Assembly: GCA_016214125.1 (NCBI GenBank)
Contig: JACRPC010000008.1
Span: 1-64,000, forward strand
Origin: Rhodospirillales bacterium
Lineage (GTDB): Bacteria; Pseudomonadota; Alphaproteobacteria; Rhodospirillales; WMHbin7
Direction of reading: 5' to 3'
DNA: 64,000 nt
Positions 24,800 to 32,874 of the stretch are shown one piece after another. Below the pieces are notes generated by a model. That model ran no database searches. It was not told where the DNA came from and saw only the letters and a list, made by a program, of their open reading frames with translations. The position numbers and the translations under genes are program-made. Positions within the stretch are counted from its first letter, which is position 1. Every line of letters begins with the position of its first letter.

Positions 24800-26029
24800 A
24801 TGCACGCGCGTATTCTCACCGGATTGCTGATGGGCGCCGCCCTGGCGCTTTCGGGAACCGCCCACGCCCAATCGGCGGCCCCCGTGAAGCTCGGCGTGGT
24901 GGCCGACATCTCGGGCGTTTGCGGTCCGCTCACCAAATCGGGCCTGAACGGCCTCAAGCTGGCGGTCGACGAAACCAACGCCGCCGGCGGCTGGCTGGGC
25001 CGCAAGATCGACACCATCACCCGCGATTCCAAGACCCAGCCGCCCGAGGGCGCCAAGGTGACGCAGGAACTGCTCTCGGTCGAGAAGGTCGACATGATCA
25101 CCGGGCCCTGCTCGAGCGCCGTGCTGCTCTCGGTCTCGGCCACCGCCAAGGAATACGGCAAGCTTCTGTGGAGCACCATCGGCTCCACCCAGCGCGCCTC
25201 GATCGAGCTTGGCCATCCCAGCTTCTTCCAGGCCCAGGCCAATGCGCTGATGGAAGCCTACGCGGCGGCCGAATACGCCGCCAAGCAGCCGGGCTGGAAG
25301 AAGATCGTCACCATCGGCCTCGATTACGAATGGGGCCACATGACCGTGGAGAAATTCACCGAGCGCCTCAAGCAGCGCCGGCCCGACGTCCAGGTCGTCA
25401 AGAATCTGTGGCCGAAGCTGGGCGAGACCAACTTCAGCTCCTTCGTCACCGCCGCCCTTGCCGAGAAGCCCGACGTCGTGCTCTCGGTCACCTTCGGCGC
25501 CGCCACCGTCAACCTGGTTAAGCAGGCGAAGTCCTACGGCTTCTTCGAGCAGACCAAGCTCTTCACCTTCCTGCCGGTCGACACCGCCATCGCGCTGTCG
25601 GGCGACATGCCGGAAGGCGTGCACGGCTTCGCCCGCGCTCCCTTCTACGCGCTGAAGGGCACCGGGGTGAAGGAGTTCGTCGAGAAGTACCGCAAGGCCA
25701 ACAACGGCGAGTGGCCGGACGACTGGGCGGTGCTGGCCTACGACGCCTTCGGTCAGGTGAGCGCCGCCGTCAAGGCCGCCAAATCGATCGACACCCCCAA
25801 GGTGATGGAGGCCCTGGCCGCCAATACCTACAAGGGCATGCGCGGCGACATCAAGATGCGCAAGATCGACGGCAACGACATCGCGCCCACCTATGTCGGC
25901 GTCATCGGCCGGGTGAAGGACTATCCCTTCCCCGTGCTCACCAACGTCACCATCATCGAAGGGGCGCAGGTTATGCCCAGCGAGGACGAGGTGACGAAGA
26001 TGCGCGCGGCCGCCGCCGCCAAGAAGTGA
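24800..26029 (+). CDS. livK: ABC transporter substrate-binding protein (LivK/HAAT family)
   Basis: 409 residues with a signal peptide (MHARILTGLLMGAALALSG...AHAQ) preceded by GGAGGAG. The mature part has the periplasmic type-I binding fold of the branched-chain amino acid/organic acid family: VKLGVVADISGVCGPL, GLKLAVDETNAAGG, VDMITGPCSSAV. It would capture the substrate in the periplasm for the LivHMGF components that follow. Given the badHI/aliAB context, an alicyclic or aromatic carboxylate is more likely than an amino acid (inference). A terminator-like hairpin separates it from the permease genes. Confidence 0.88.
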   Translation: MHARILTGLLMGAALALSGTAHAQSAAPVKLGVVADISGVCGPLTKSGLNGLKLAVDETNAAGGWLGRKIDTITRDSKTQPPEGAKVTQELLSVEKVDMITGPCSSAVLLSVSATAKEYGKLLWSTIGSTQRASIELGHPSFFQAQANALMEAYAAAEYAAKQPGWKKIVTIGLDYEWGHMTVEKFTERLKQRRPDVQVVKNLWPKLGETNFSSFVTAALAEKPDVVLSVTFGAATVNLVKQAKSYGFFEQTKLFTFLPVDTAIALSGDMPEGVHGFARAPFYALKGTGVKEFVEKYRKANNGEWPDDWAVLAYDAFGQVSAAVKAAKSIDTPKVMEALAANTYKGMRGDIKMRKIDGNDIAPTYVGVIGRVKDYPFPVLTNVTIIEGAQVMPSEDEVTKMRAAAAAKK

Positions 26030-26041
26030 GGCGAGGCAACA

Positions 26042-26078
26042 GGCTCCCCCGGCCGTCGGTCGGGGGAGCCGCTTTTTT
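26042..26078 (+). terminator. Intra-operon attenuating terminator after the binding-protein gene
   Basis: GGCTCCCCCG at 26042-26051 and CGGGGGAGCC at 26061-26070 form a perfect 10-bp stem with a 9-base loop, followed by GC and TTTTTT at 26073-26078. It lies 12 bases after the binding-protein stop and 16 before the permease start. Partial termination here would give more binding protein than membrane components, a common pattern in ABC operons. Confidence 0.85.
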
Positions 26079-26093
26079 CCAGCGCAGGCGCCA

Positions 26094-26966
26094 ATGATCG
26101 TCGTCCAAATCGTCAACGGCCTGATGGAAGGGGCGATGCTCTTTCTCATCGCCTCGGGCCTGACGCTCATCTTCGGCGTGTCGCGCATCGTCAATTTCGC
26201 CCACGGTTCGCTCTACATGCTGGGCGCCTTCATCGCGCACAGCCTGATCCAGCAGTTTCCACCCGCCGCCAGCCTGCCGCTCTTCTTCGCCGAGATCCTG
26301 GTCGCCGCCCTTCTGGTGGCGCTGATCGGCGGTTTGATCGAGATCGTCATCCTGCGCCGCATCTACGCCGCCGACGAGCTGCACCAGCTCATCATCACCA
26401 TCGGCGTGGTGCTGATCGTGCGCGATCTGGTGCGCCTGATTTGGGGCGTCAACGACCTGTCCACCCCGATGCCCGAAGCCCTGTCGGGGGCGCTGCGTGC
26501 TTTCGGCATGTTCTTCCCGGCCTATCAGGTGACGGTGATGGCGATCGGCATCGGCGTCTTTCTGGGCTTGGTGGCGCTGTTGCGCTTCACCCGCTTCGGC
26601 ATCCTCACCCGTGCCGCCACCGACGATCGCGGCATGGTGGCGCTCTTGGGCATCAACCAGAAGCAGATCTTCACCGGCGTCGTCACCCTGGGCTCCTTCC
26701 TGGCCGGACTGGCCGGGGCGCTCTTCACGCCCTACGGCAACATCAACCACCTGTTGGACACCACCATCATCGTCGGCGCCTTCATCGTCGTGGTGATCGG
26801 CGGCATGGGCAATCTCTATGGCACGGTGGCCGCCGCGGTGGCGGTGGGCGTCATCAAGGCGCTGGGCCTTCTCTATGTGCCCCGCCTGTCGATGGTGCTG
26901 ATCTTCCTCATCATGGCCGCCGTGCTGGTGGCGCGCTCGATGGGGCGCAAGGCGGCGAACGAATGA
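26094..26966 (+). CDS. livH: ABC transporter permease (LivH family)
   Basis: 290 residues, multi-spanning. Typical LivH start (VQIVNGLMEGAMLFLIASGLTLIFGVSRIVNFAHGSLYMLGA) and the EAA-like cytoplasmic loop region ATDDRGMVALLGINQKQIF; the C-terminal TIIVGAFIVVVIGGMGNLYG segment is also family-standard. It pairs with the LivM permease encoded next, whose start overlaps this stop by four bases. Confidence 0.93.
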   Translation: MIVVQIVNGLMEGAMLFLIASGLTLIFGVSRIVNFAHGSLYMLGAFIAHSLIQQFPPAASLPLFFAEILVAALLVALIGGLIEIVILRRIYAADELHQLIITIGVVLIVRDLVRLIWGVNDLSTPMPEALSGALRAFGMFFPAYQVTVMAIGIGVFLGLVALLRFTRFGILTRAATDDRGMVALLGINQKQIFTGVVTLGSFLAGLAGALFTPYGNINHLLDTTIIVGAFIVVVIGGMGNLYGTVAAAVAVGVIKALGLLYVPRLSMVLIFLIMAAVLVARSMGRKAANE

Positions 26967-27907
26967 ACCGGCTGCTTTCCGATCCCCGCCTGCTCTTTCC
27001 CGCCGCCCTGGTGCTCGGCGGCGCCTACATGCTGCTGATGGACAGCGGTTCGGTCTTTGCCGTCACCGACATTCTCATTTGGGTGTTGTTCGCCGCCAGC
27101 CTCAACCTGCTCATCAGCTTCGGCGGCATGGTGAGTTTCGGCCACGCCGCCTTTTTCGGGTTGGGCGCCTACGGCCTGGCGCTGGCGATCTTCCGCTTCA
27201 ACCTGCCTTTGCCCTTGGCGGTGGCGGCCGGGCTGATCACCACCCTGGCGGGCGCGACGATCTACGGCGCGCTCTGCGTGCGCTTGACCCGCATCTATTT
27301 CTCGATGCTGACCCTTGCCTGCGCCGAGATCACCTTTTCCACCATCTTCCAATGGTACGACTTCACCGGCGGCGACACCGGCCTGCCGCGTTTCGTCGAA
27401 CCGCGCCTCGGGCTTTCCGCCCAGCATTTCGGCCTGGTGGTGCTGGTGGTGGTGCTGGCGGGGCTGTTGTTGCTCTGGCGGGTGATCCGCTCGCCCTTGG
27501 GGCTGGCGATCCAGGCGGTGGGCGAGAATCCGGCCCGCGCCCGGGCGCTCGGTATCAACACCCGGGCTGTGCAGTTCGCCGCCTTCGTGGTGGCGGCGAT
27601 GATGGCCGGAGTGGCCGGCATGCTGATGGCGCTGTTCTACGGCAACGTCTTTCCCGATTACGCCAGCCTCACCTTCTCGATCGACGTCCTGATCATGGTC
27701 GTACTGGGGGGCTTGCACAGCTTCTCGGGCGGCATCGTCGGCGCGGTGGTCTACAAGCTGATCGATCATCTGGTAAGCAAGCATCTGATGCTGTGGCAGA
27801 TGGCGATCGGCGTGGTCCTGCTGATGGTGATCATCTTCGCCCCCGACGGGGTGGTGGGCATCGCCAAGCGCCTGAAGACCAAACTGTTCGGCGAGGCCCG
27901 GCCATGA
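26963..27907 (+). CDS. livM: ABC transporter permease (LivM family)
   Basis: 314 residues with about nine hydrophobic segments. NLLISFGGMVSFGHAAFFGLGAY near residue 45 and the cytoplasmic coupling loop VIRSPLGLAIQAVGENPARARALGIN are signature LivM stretches. Forms the transmembrane channel with LivH. The next gene (LivG) begins in the last four bases. Confidence 0.93.
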   Translation: MNRLLSDPRLLFPAALVLGGAYMLLMDSGSVFAVTDILIWVLFAASLNLLISFGGMVSFGHAAFFGLGAYGLALAIFRFNLPLPLAVAAGLITTLAGATIYGALCVRLTRIYFSMLTLACAEITFSTIFQWYDFTGGDTGLPRFVEPRLGLSAQHFGLVVLVVVLAGLLLLWRVIRSPLGLAIQAVGENPARARALGINTRAVQFAAFVVAAMMAGVAGMLMALFYGNVFPDYASLTFSIDVLIMVVLGGLHSFSGGIVGAVVYKLIDHLVSKHLMLWQMAIGVVLLMVIIFAPDGVVGIAKRLKTKLFGEARP

Positions 27908-28656
27908 CCGACGCCGCCATCGCCATCACCGCTTTGCACAAGAGCTTCGGCGCCTTCGTTGCGCTCAACGATGTCAACCTGTCGATCCCGGCCGGCCAAC
28001 GGCGCGCCATCATCGGCCCCAACGGCGCCGGCAAGTCGACCCTGCTCAACGTGCTCAACGGCCAGCTCCCCTGCCAGGAGGGCAGCATCCACCTCTTCGG
28101 ACGCGACGTCACCAAGGCCACCCCGCACGAGTTGGCCCGGCTGGGCATCGGCCGGACCTTCCAGATCAGCAGCACCTTCCGCCATCTGTCGGTCGAGGAA
28201 AACGTCCGGGTGGCGCATCTGGCCCGCGTCCGCCGCGTCTTCAGCCCCTTCCCCGGCCATTTGCGCGCGCTCAAGGACGCTGTCGCCGCCAGCCTGGACG
28301 ACAGCGGCCTTAGCCAATTCGCCCGGGTCCGGGTTTCCGATCTCTCGCATGGCGATCGCAAGAAGCTGGAATTGGCGATGGCGCTGGCCACCCGGCCGCG
28401 GGTGCTGCTCTTGGACGAGCCCACCGCCGGCATGGGCCTGGCCGAGCGCCAGGAGCTGATGGATCTGGTGGTGCGCCATGTGGCGCGCGACAATCTCACC
28501 ATGATCTTCGTCGAGCACGACATCGAGGCGGTGTTCCGCCACGCCGACCTGATTACCGTGATGGCGGCGGGCACCGTGTTCGCCGAGGGCACGCCGGCGG
28601 AAATCTCCACCAACCCCGAAGTCCAGCGCATCTATCTGGGGAGCCACGCGCCATGA
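27904..28656 (+). CDS. livG: ABC transporter ATP-binding protein (LivG family)
   Basis: 250 residues. Walker A GPNGAGKST near residue 38, Q-loop GRTFQISSTF, signature DLSHGDRKKLELAMAL (SHGD instead of the common SGGQ, as is usual in LivG relatives), Walker B VLLLDEPTAGM and switch His in VEHDIEAVF. Cytoplasmic energiser with LivF. Coupled by ATGA overlaps on both sides. Confidence 0.94.
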   Translation: MTDAAIAITALHKSFGAFVALNDVNLSIPAGQRRAIIGPNGAGKSTLLNVLNGQLPCQEGSIHLFGRDVTKATPHELARLGIGRTFQISSTFRHLSVEENVRVAHLARVRRVFSPFPGHLRALKDAVAASLDDSGLSQFARVRVSDLSHGDRKKLELAMALATRPRVLLLDEPTAGMGLAERQELMDLVVRHVARDNLTMIFVEHDIEAVFRHADLITVMAAGTVFAEGTPAEISTNPEVQRIYLGSHAP

Positions 28657-29372
28657 TGCTGGTGCTGGAAGGCCTGCATGCCGGTTACGCCCAGGGCGCG
28701 GTGCTGCACGGCATCGACCTTCAGGTGCCCGAGGGCAAGGTGGTCTGCCTGATCGGCCGCAACGGCGCCGGCAAGACCAGCACCATGCGCGCCGTCGTCC
28801 ATGACTTGATCCAGATCGGCCAGGGCCGGGTGGTGTTCGACGGCGCCGACGTCACCCATCTGCCGGCGCATGCGGTGATTCGCCTGGGCATCGCCTATGT
28901 GCCCGAGGATCGGCGCGTTTTCGCCAACCTCACGGTGGCCGAGAATCTGGCGGTGCCCAAGCCCTGGCGGATCGCCGGCGGCGGCGCCGATTGGACGATC
29001 GCCCGGGTGGTCGAATTGTTCCCGCAACTGGGCCAATTCATGAGCCGCAAGGCGGGCGTGCTGTCGGGCGGCCAGCAGCAGATGCTGACCATCGCCCGCT
29101 CGTTGCTCACCAACCCGCGCCTGTTGCTGCTCGACGAGCCCAACGAGGGCCTGGCGCCGGTGGTGGCCGACGAGGTCATCGCCGCCATCAACCGCCTGAA
29201 GGCCGAGGGGGTGTCGATGGTGGTCTCCGAGCAGCATCTGCGCCTAGTCAACGAATGCGCCGACCACATCTACGCCATGGATCGCGGCACTATTGTCTTT
29301 TCCGGCAGCCCTGCCGATCTGGCGGCCAACCCCGATGTCGTGCGAAAATACATCACCTTGGCGCAACACTAG
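28653..29372 (+). CDS. livF: ABC transporter ATP-binding protein (LivF family)
   Basis: 239 residues. Walker A GRNGAGKTS, LGIAYVPEDRRVFANLTVAENL, signature LSGGQQQMLTIARSLL, Walker B LLLLDEPNEGLAPVV and switch His in VSEQHLRL. The GRNGAGKT and EGLAP runs are characteristic of LivF. It completes the five-component uptake system started at 24800. Confidence 0.94.
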   Translation: MMLVLEGLHAGYAQGAVLHGIDLQVPEGKVVCLIGRNGAGKTSTMRAVVHDLIQIGQGRVVFDGADVTHLPAHAVIRLGIAYVPEDRRVFANLTVAENLAVPKPWRIAGGGADWTIARVVELFPQLGQFMSRKAGVLSGGQQQMLTIARSLLTNPRLLLLDEPNEGLAPVVADEVIAAINRLKAEGVSMVVSEQHLRLVNECADHIYAMDRGTIVFSGSPADLAANPDVVRKYITLAQH

Positions 29373-29391
29373 AAACGTTCGGGAGGAGGCG

Positions 29392-29691
29392 ATGTTTTAT
29401 CACGTCGTCATGATGAAGTTCAAACCGGGCACCCCGGAATCCTTCTTCGACGAATGCCGGGCGATCACCGATCGGATGGCGAAAACCGAAAAAGGCGTGC
29501 GCGATCTGCGCTGGGCCAAGAACACCGCCGATCGGGGCAAGGGCTACGATCATGCGGTGATGGGCGTCTATGACAGCTCGGCCGATCACGACGCCTATCA
29601 GGTCTGCGACCTGCATGTGAAATTGAAGGGCATGGTGGCCCAATATCTGGAAGACCTGGTGGTCTTCGACACCGACGTGCCCGGCCTCTGA
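29392..29691 (+). CDS. Dabb (stress-responsive alpha/beta-barrel) domain protein
   Basis: 99 residues forming one ferredoxin-like Dabb domain: MFYHVVMMKFKPGTPE, then VRDLRWAKNTAD...YDHAVMGVYDSSADHDAYQVCDLHVKL and a C-terminal DLVVFDTDV. Homodimeric barrels of this type bind small hydrophobic or aromatic molecules. AGGAGG precedes the start. Position in a catabolic operon suggests a role in handling a pathway compound, but activity is unknown. Confidence 0.85.
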   Translation: MFYHVVMMKFKPGTPESFFDECRAITDRMAKTEKGVRDLRWAKNTADRGKGYDHAVMGVYDSSADHDAYQVCDLHVKLKGMVAQYLEDLVVFDTDVPGL

Positions 29692-29719
29692 ACGCCCGGC
29701 TTTCGAAGAGGATTGAGCG

Positions 29720-31699
29720 ATGAGCGACGCCGAAGCCCAGGATCCGCCGATCGTCTGGACGCCCGATCCCGCCCAGGTCGAGGCCAGCAACCTCACGGCC
29801 TTCATGCGCCAGGTGGGCGTCGCGGATTTCAACGCCCTGGTCAAATTGGCCGACCGCGATCTCGAGCGCTTCTGGGGCGAGCTGATCCGCTATTCCGGCC
29901 TGCGTTTCGTGCGCCCCTACGACCAGTTGGTCGATGTGGCGAACGGCATCGAATGGGCGGAATGGTTCATCGGCGGGCGCGGCAACATCGTGCTCAATTG
30001 CCTGGATCGCCACATCCGCGCCGGCCATGGCGGCGAGCAAGCGATCGATTGGGAGGGCGAAACCGGCCATCGCCGCGCCTGGAGCTACGCCGAATTGGCC
30101 GCCGAAACCGCCAAGCTGGCGGGCGGCCTGCAAAGCCTGGGCATCGGGCCGGGCGACGCGGTCGGGCTTTACATGCCGATGTGTCCGGAAATCGTCGCCG
30201 CCTGGATGGCGATCGCCAAGATCGGCGCCATCATCGTGCCGCTCTATTCCGGCTTCGGCGCCCCGGCGATCCGCACGCGCCTGGAAGACAGCGACGCCAA
30301 GGCGATCCTCTCGGTCGATGCCACGCTTCGGCGCGGCAAGCTGGTGGCGATGAAGCCGGTGGCCGACGAGGCGCTGGACGGCCTGCCCGGCAACCTGCGT
30401 CATATCGTCTTGAAGCTCAGCGGCCATCCCATCCCCTGGACCGAGGGCCGCGATCTCTGGTGGCACGATCTGGTGGCCGATCGGCCGGAGACGCTGAAAA
30501 CCGTCGATGTCGAGGCCGACGCGCCCCTGATGCTCATCTACACCTCGGGTACCACCGGCAAGCCTAAGGGCACCGTCCACACCCATTACGGCTTCGCCTT
30601 GAAGCTGGTGCAGGATATGAGCCTGTGCTTCGACTTCAAGGCCGGCGACCGGCTGCTGTGGATGTCCGACATGGGCTGGCTGGTGGGGCCGATCCTGGTG
30701 GCCGGCTGCACGCTTCTGCGCGGCACCATCTTGCTGGCCGAGGGCACGCCCGATTATCCCCAGCCCGGCCGCATCTGGCGCCTGGCGCAGGATTTCAAGG
30801 CCACCCATCTCGGCATCGCCCCCACCATCGCCCGGGCCCTGATGCGCCACGATCTGGCCGAGGTCAACCGCTACGATCTGTCCGGCCTAAAGGTGACGAT
30901 CTCGACCGGCGAGCCCTGGAACCGCGATTCCTGGCTGTGGTTCTTCGACAACGTCTGCAAACGCAAGGTGCCGCTGCTCAATTATTCCGGCGGCACCGAA
31001 GTGGGCGGCGGCATTCTGTGCGGCACCGTGCTGCATCCCTTGAAGCCCTGCGCGCTGGGCGGACCGATTCCCGGCATGGGCGCCGACGTGGTCGACGATC
31101 AGGGCCGCTCGCTCGGTCCCGGCCAGGTGGGCGAGCTGGTGCTGCGCCGCCCCTCGCCCGGTCTGACGCGCGGGCTGTGGCGCGACCGCGCCCGCTATCT
31201 CGAATCCTACTGGGAGAAGATACCGGGCCTGTGGGTGCATGGCGATTTCGCCTCGACCGACAAGGACGGCATGCTCTACGTCCATGGCCGCTCCGACGAC
31301 ACCATCAAGGTGGCGGGCAAGCGCATCGGCCCGGCCGAGATCGAGACCATGCTCCTGGAAACCGGCCTGTTGGCCGAGGCGGCGGTGGTCGGCGTCCCCG
31401 ATCCGATCAAGGGCCAGGCGGTGGTCTGCGCCTGCGTTGCCCTGCCCACCCATCCGCCCTCGCCCGAGCTGGTCGAGGCCCTGAACCAGGCGGTGCAGAA
31501 GGGCGCCGGCGTCGCCTTCAAGCCGCGCGAAATCCTCTTCGTCCCCGACCTGCCCAAGACCCGCAACATGAAGATCATGCGCCGGGTGGTCCGGGCGGCC
31601 TACACCGGCGACGCCACCGGCGATCTGTCGGCGATCGTCAATCCGGAATCGATCGACGGCATGCGCGCCGTCTTCTTCAGGGAAACCCGACCGCTATGA
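29720..31699 (+). CDS. Acyl-CoA synthetase (AMP-forming, Acs-like)
   Basis: 659 residues, the length of acetyl-CoA-synthetase-type enzymes, with an N-terminal ACAS-like segment (residues 20-90). AMP-binding motif LIYTSGTTGKPKGTVHTHYG near 274-293, YSGGTEVGG (A5 region), VHGDFASTDKDG and GRSDDTIKVAGKRIGPAEIE; the catalytic lysine is expected in TRNMKIMRR near residue 623. It activates a carboxylate through an acyl-adenylate. In this operon it may act on the imported acid or on a chain-shortened product; the AliA-like ligase at 32875 is the better candidate for cyclohexanecarboxylate. Confidence 0.88.
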   Translation: MSDAEAQDPPIVWTPDPAQVEASNLTAFMRQVGVADFNALVKLADRDLERFWGELIRYSGLRFVRPYDQLVDVANGIEWAEWFIGGRGNIVLNCLDRHIRAGHGGEQAIDWEGETGHRRAWSYAELAAETAKLAGGLQSLGIGPGDAVGLYMPMCPEIVAAWMAIAKIGAIIVPLYSGFGAPAIRTRLEDSDAKAILSVDATLRRGKLVAMKPVADEALDGLPGNLRHIVLKLSGHPIPWTEGRDLWWHDLVADRPETLKTVDVEADAPLMLIYTSGTTGKPKGTVHTHYGFALKLVQDMSLCFDFKAGDRLLWMSDMGWLVGPILVAGCTLLRGTILLAEGTPDYPQPGRIWRLAQDFKATHLGIAPTIARALMRHDLAEVNRYDLSGLKVTISTGEPWNRDSWLWFFDNVCKRKVPLLNYSGGTEVGGGILCGTVLHPLKPCALGGPIPGMGADVVDDQGRSLGPGQVGELVLRRPSPGLTRGLWRDRARYLESYWEKIPGLWVHGDFASTDKDGMLYVHGRSDDTIKVAGKRIGPAEIETMLLETGLLAEAAVVGVPDPIKGQAVVCACVALPTHPPSPELVEALNQAVQKGAGVAFKPREILFVPDLPKTRNMKIMRRVVRAAYTGDATGDLSAIVNPESIDGMRAVFFRETRPL

Positions 31700-32850
31700 T
31701 CCGCGACCAAGAAACCCTGGACAGCCTGGCCGAGACCGTCGCCCGCTTCGTCGCCGAGCGTCTGGTCCCCAACGAGGCCAAGATCGCCGACGACGACCGG
31801 GTGCCCGACGACATCGTGGCCGAGATGCGGGCGCTCGGCCTTTTTGGCCTCTCGATCCCCGAGGAGTATGGCGGGCTGGGCCTGACTATGGAGGAAGAGG
31901 TCCGCATCGCCTTCGAGTTGGGCCAAACCTCGCCCGCCTTCCGCTCGCTGATCGGCACCAACAACGGCATTGGCTCGCAGGGCATCGTCATGGACGGAAC
32001 GCCCGAGCAAAAGCGCCGCTATCTGCCAAGGCTGGCCAAGGGCGAGATCGTCGGCTCCTTCGCGCTCACCGAGCCCGAAGCGGGATCGGACGCCGCCTCG
32101 CTGCGCACCACCGCCAGGCGCGAGGGCGATCATTACGTCTTGAACGGCACCAAGCGCTTCATCACCAACGCCCCCCAGGCCGGCGTGTTCACGGTGATGG
32201 CGCGCACCAACCCGGCCGACAAGGGCCCGGGCGGCATCTCGGCTTTCCTGGTCGACGCCGGCTTGTCCGGCCTTTCCATCGGCAAGCCCGACAAGAAGAT
32301 GGGCCAGAAGGGCGCCCACACCGCCGACGTGGTGTTCGACCAGTGCAAAGTCCCTGCCTCGGCGCTGATCGGCGGCGTCGAAGGCCAGGGTTTCAAGACG
32401 GCGATGAAGGTGCTCGATCGCGGCCGGCTGCACATTTCGGCGGTCTGCGTCGGCGTCGCCCAGCGCCTGATCCGCGAGATGGTGACCTACGCCTCGAACC
32501 GGGTGCAGTTCGGCAAGCCGATCGCCCAGTTCCAGCTCGTCCAGGCGATGATGGCCGACAGCCAGGCCGAATGCTACGGTGCCCGCTGCATGGTCGAGGA
32601 AACGGCGCGCCGGCGCGACCGGGGCCTGCCCATCACCGTCGAAGTCGCCTGCTCGAAGATGATGGCTTCGGAAATGGTCGGCCGCGTCGCCGACCGCGCC
32701 GTGCAGGTGTTCGGCGGCGCCGGCTACATCGCCGATTACGGCATCGAGCGCTTCTACCGCGATGTGCGGCTGTTCCGGCTCTACGAGGGCACCACGCAAA
32801 TCCAGCAATTGGTGATCGCCCGCGGCTTGCTCGACGCCGCCAAGGGCTGA
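31696..32850 (+). CDS. aliB: Acyl-CoA dehydrogenase, probable cyclohexanecarboxyl-CoA dehydrogenase
   Basis: 384 residues with the three acyl-CoA dehydrogenase domains: FGLSIPEEYGGLGL, FALTEPEAGSDAASLRTTA (FAD site), NGTKRFITNA, and the C-terminal RNRVQFGKPI-like SNRVQFGKPIAQFQ. The catalytic base is the Glu of LFRLYEGTTQIQQ near residue 365. FAD-dependent, passes electrons to ETF. Placement between two acyl-CoA ligases and with badHI supports assignment as the AliB step (cyclohexanecarboxyl-CoA to the 1-ene). Another substrate, such as pimelyl-CoA, cannot be excluded. Confidence 0.75.
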   Translation: MIRDQETLDSLAETVARFVAERLVPNEAKIADDDRVPDDIVAEMRALGLFGLSIPEEYGGLGLTMEEEVRIAFELGQTSPAFRSLIGTNNGIGSQGIVMDGTPEQKRRYLPRLAKGEIVGSFALTEPEAGSDAASLRTTARREGDHYVLNGTKRFITNAPQAGVFTVMARTNPADKGPGGISAFLVDAGLSGLSIGKPDKKMGQKGAHTADVVFDQCKVPASALIGGVEGQGFKTAMKVLDRGRLHISAVCVGVAQRLIREMVTYASNRVQFGKPIAQFQLVQAMMADSQAECYGARCMVEETARRRDRGLPITVEVACSKMMASEMVGRVADRAVQVFGGAGYIADYGIERFYRDVRLFRLYEGTTQIQQLVIARGLLDAAKG

Positions 32851-32874
32851 CGCAAGAAGAAAAGGGAGGAGACC

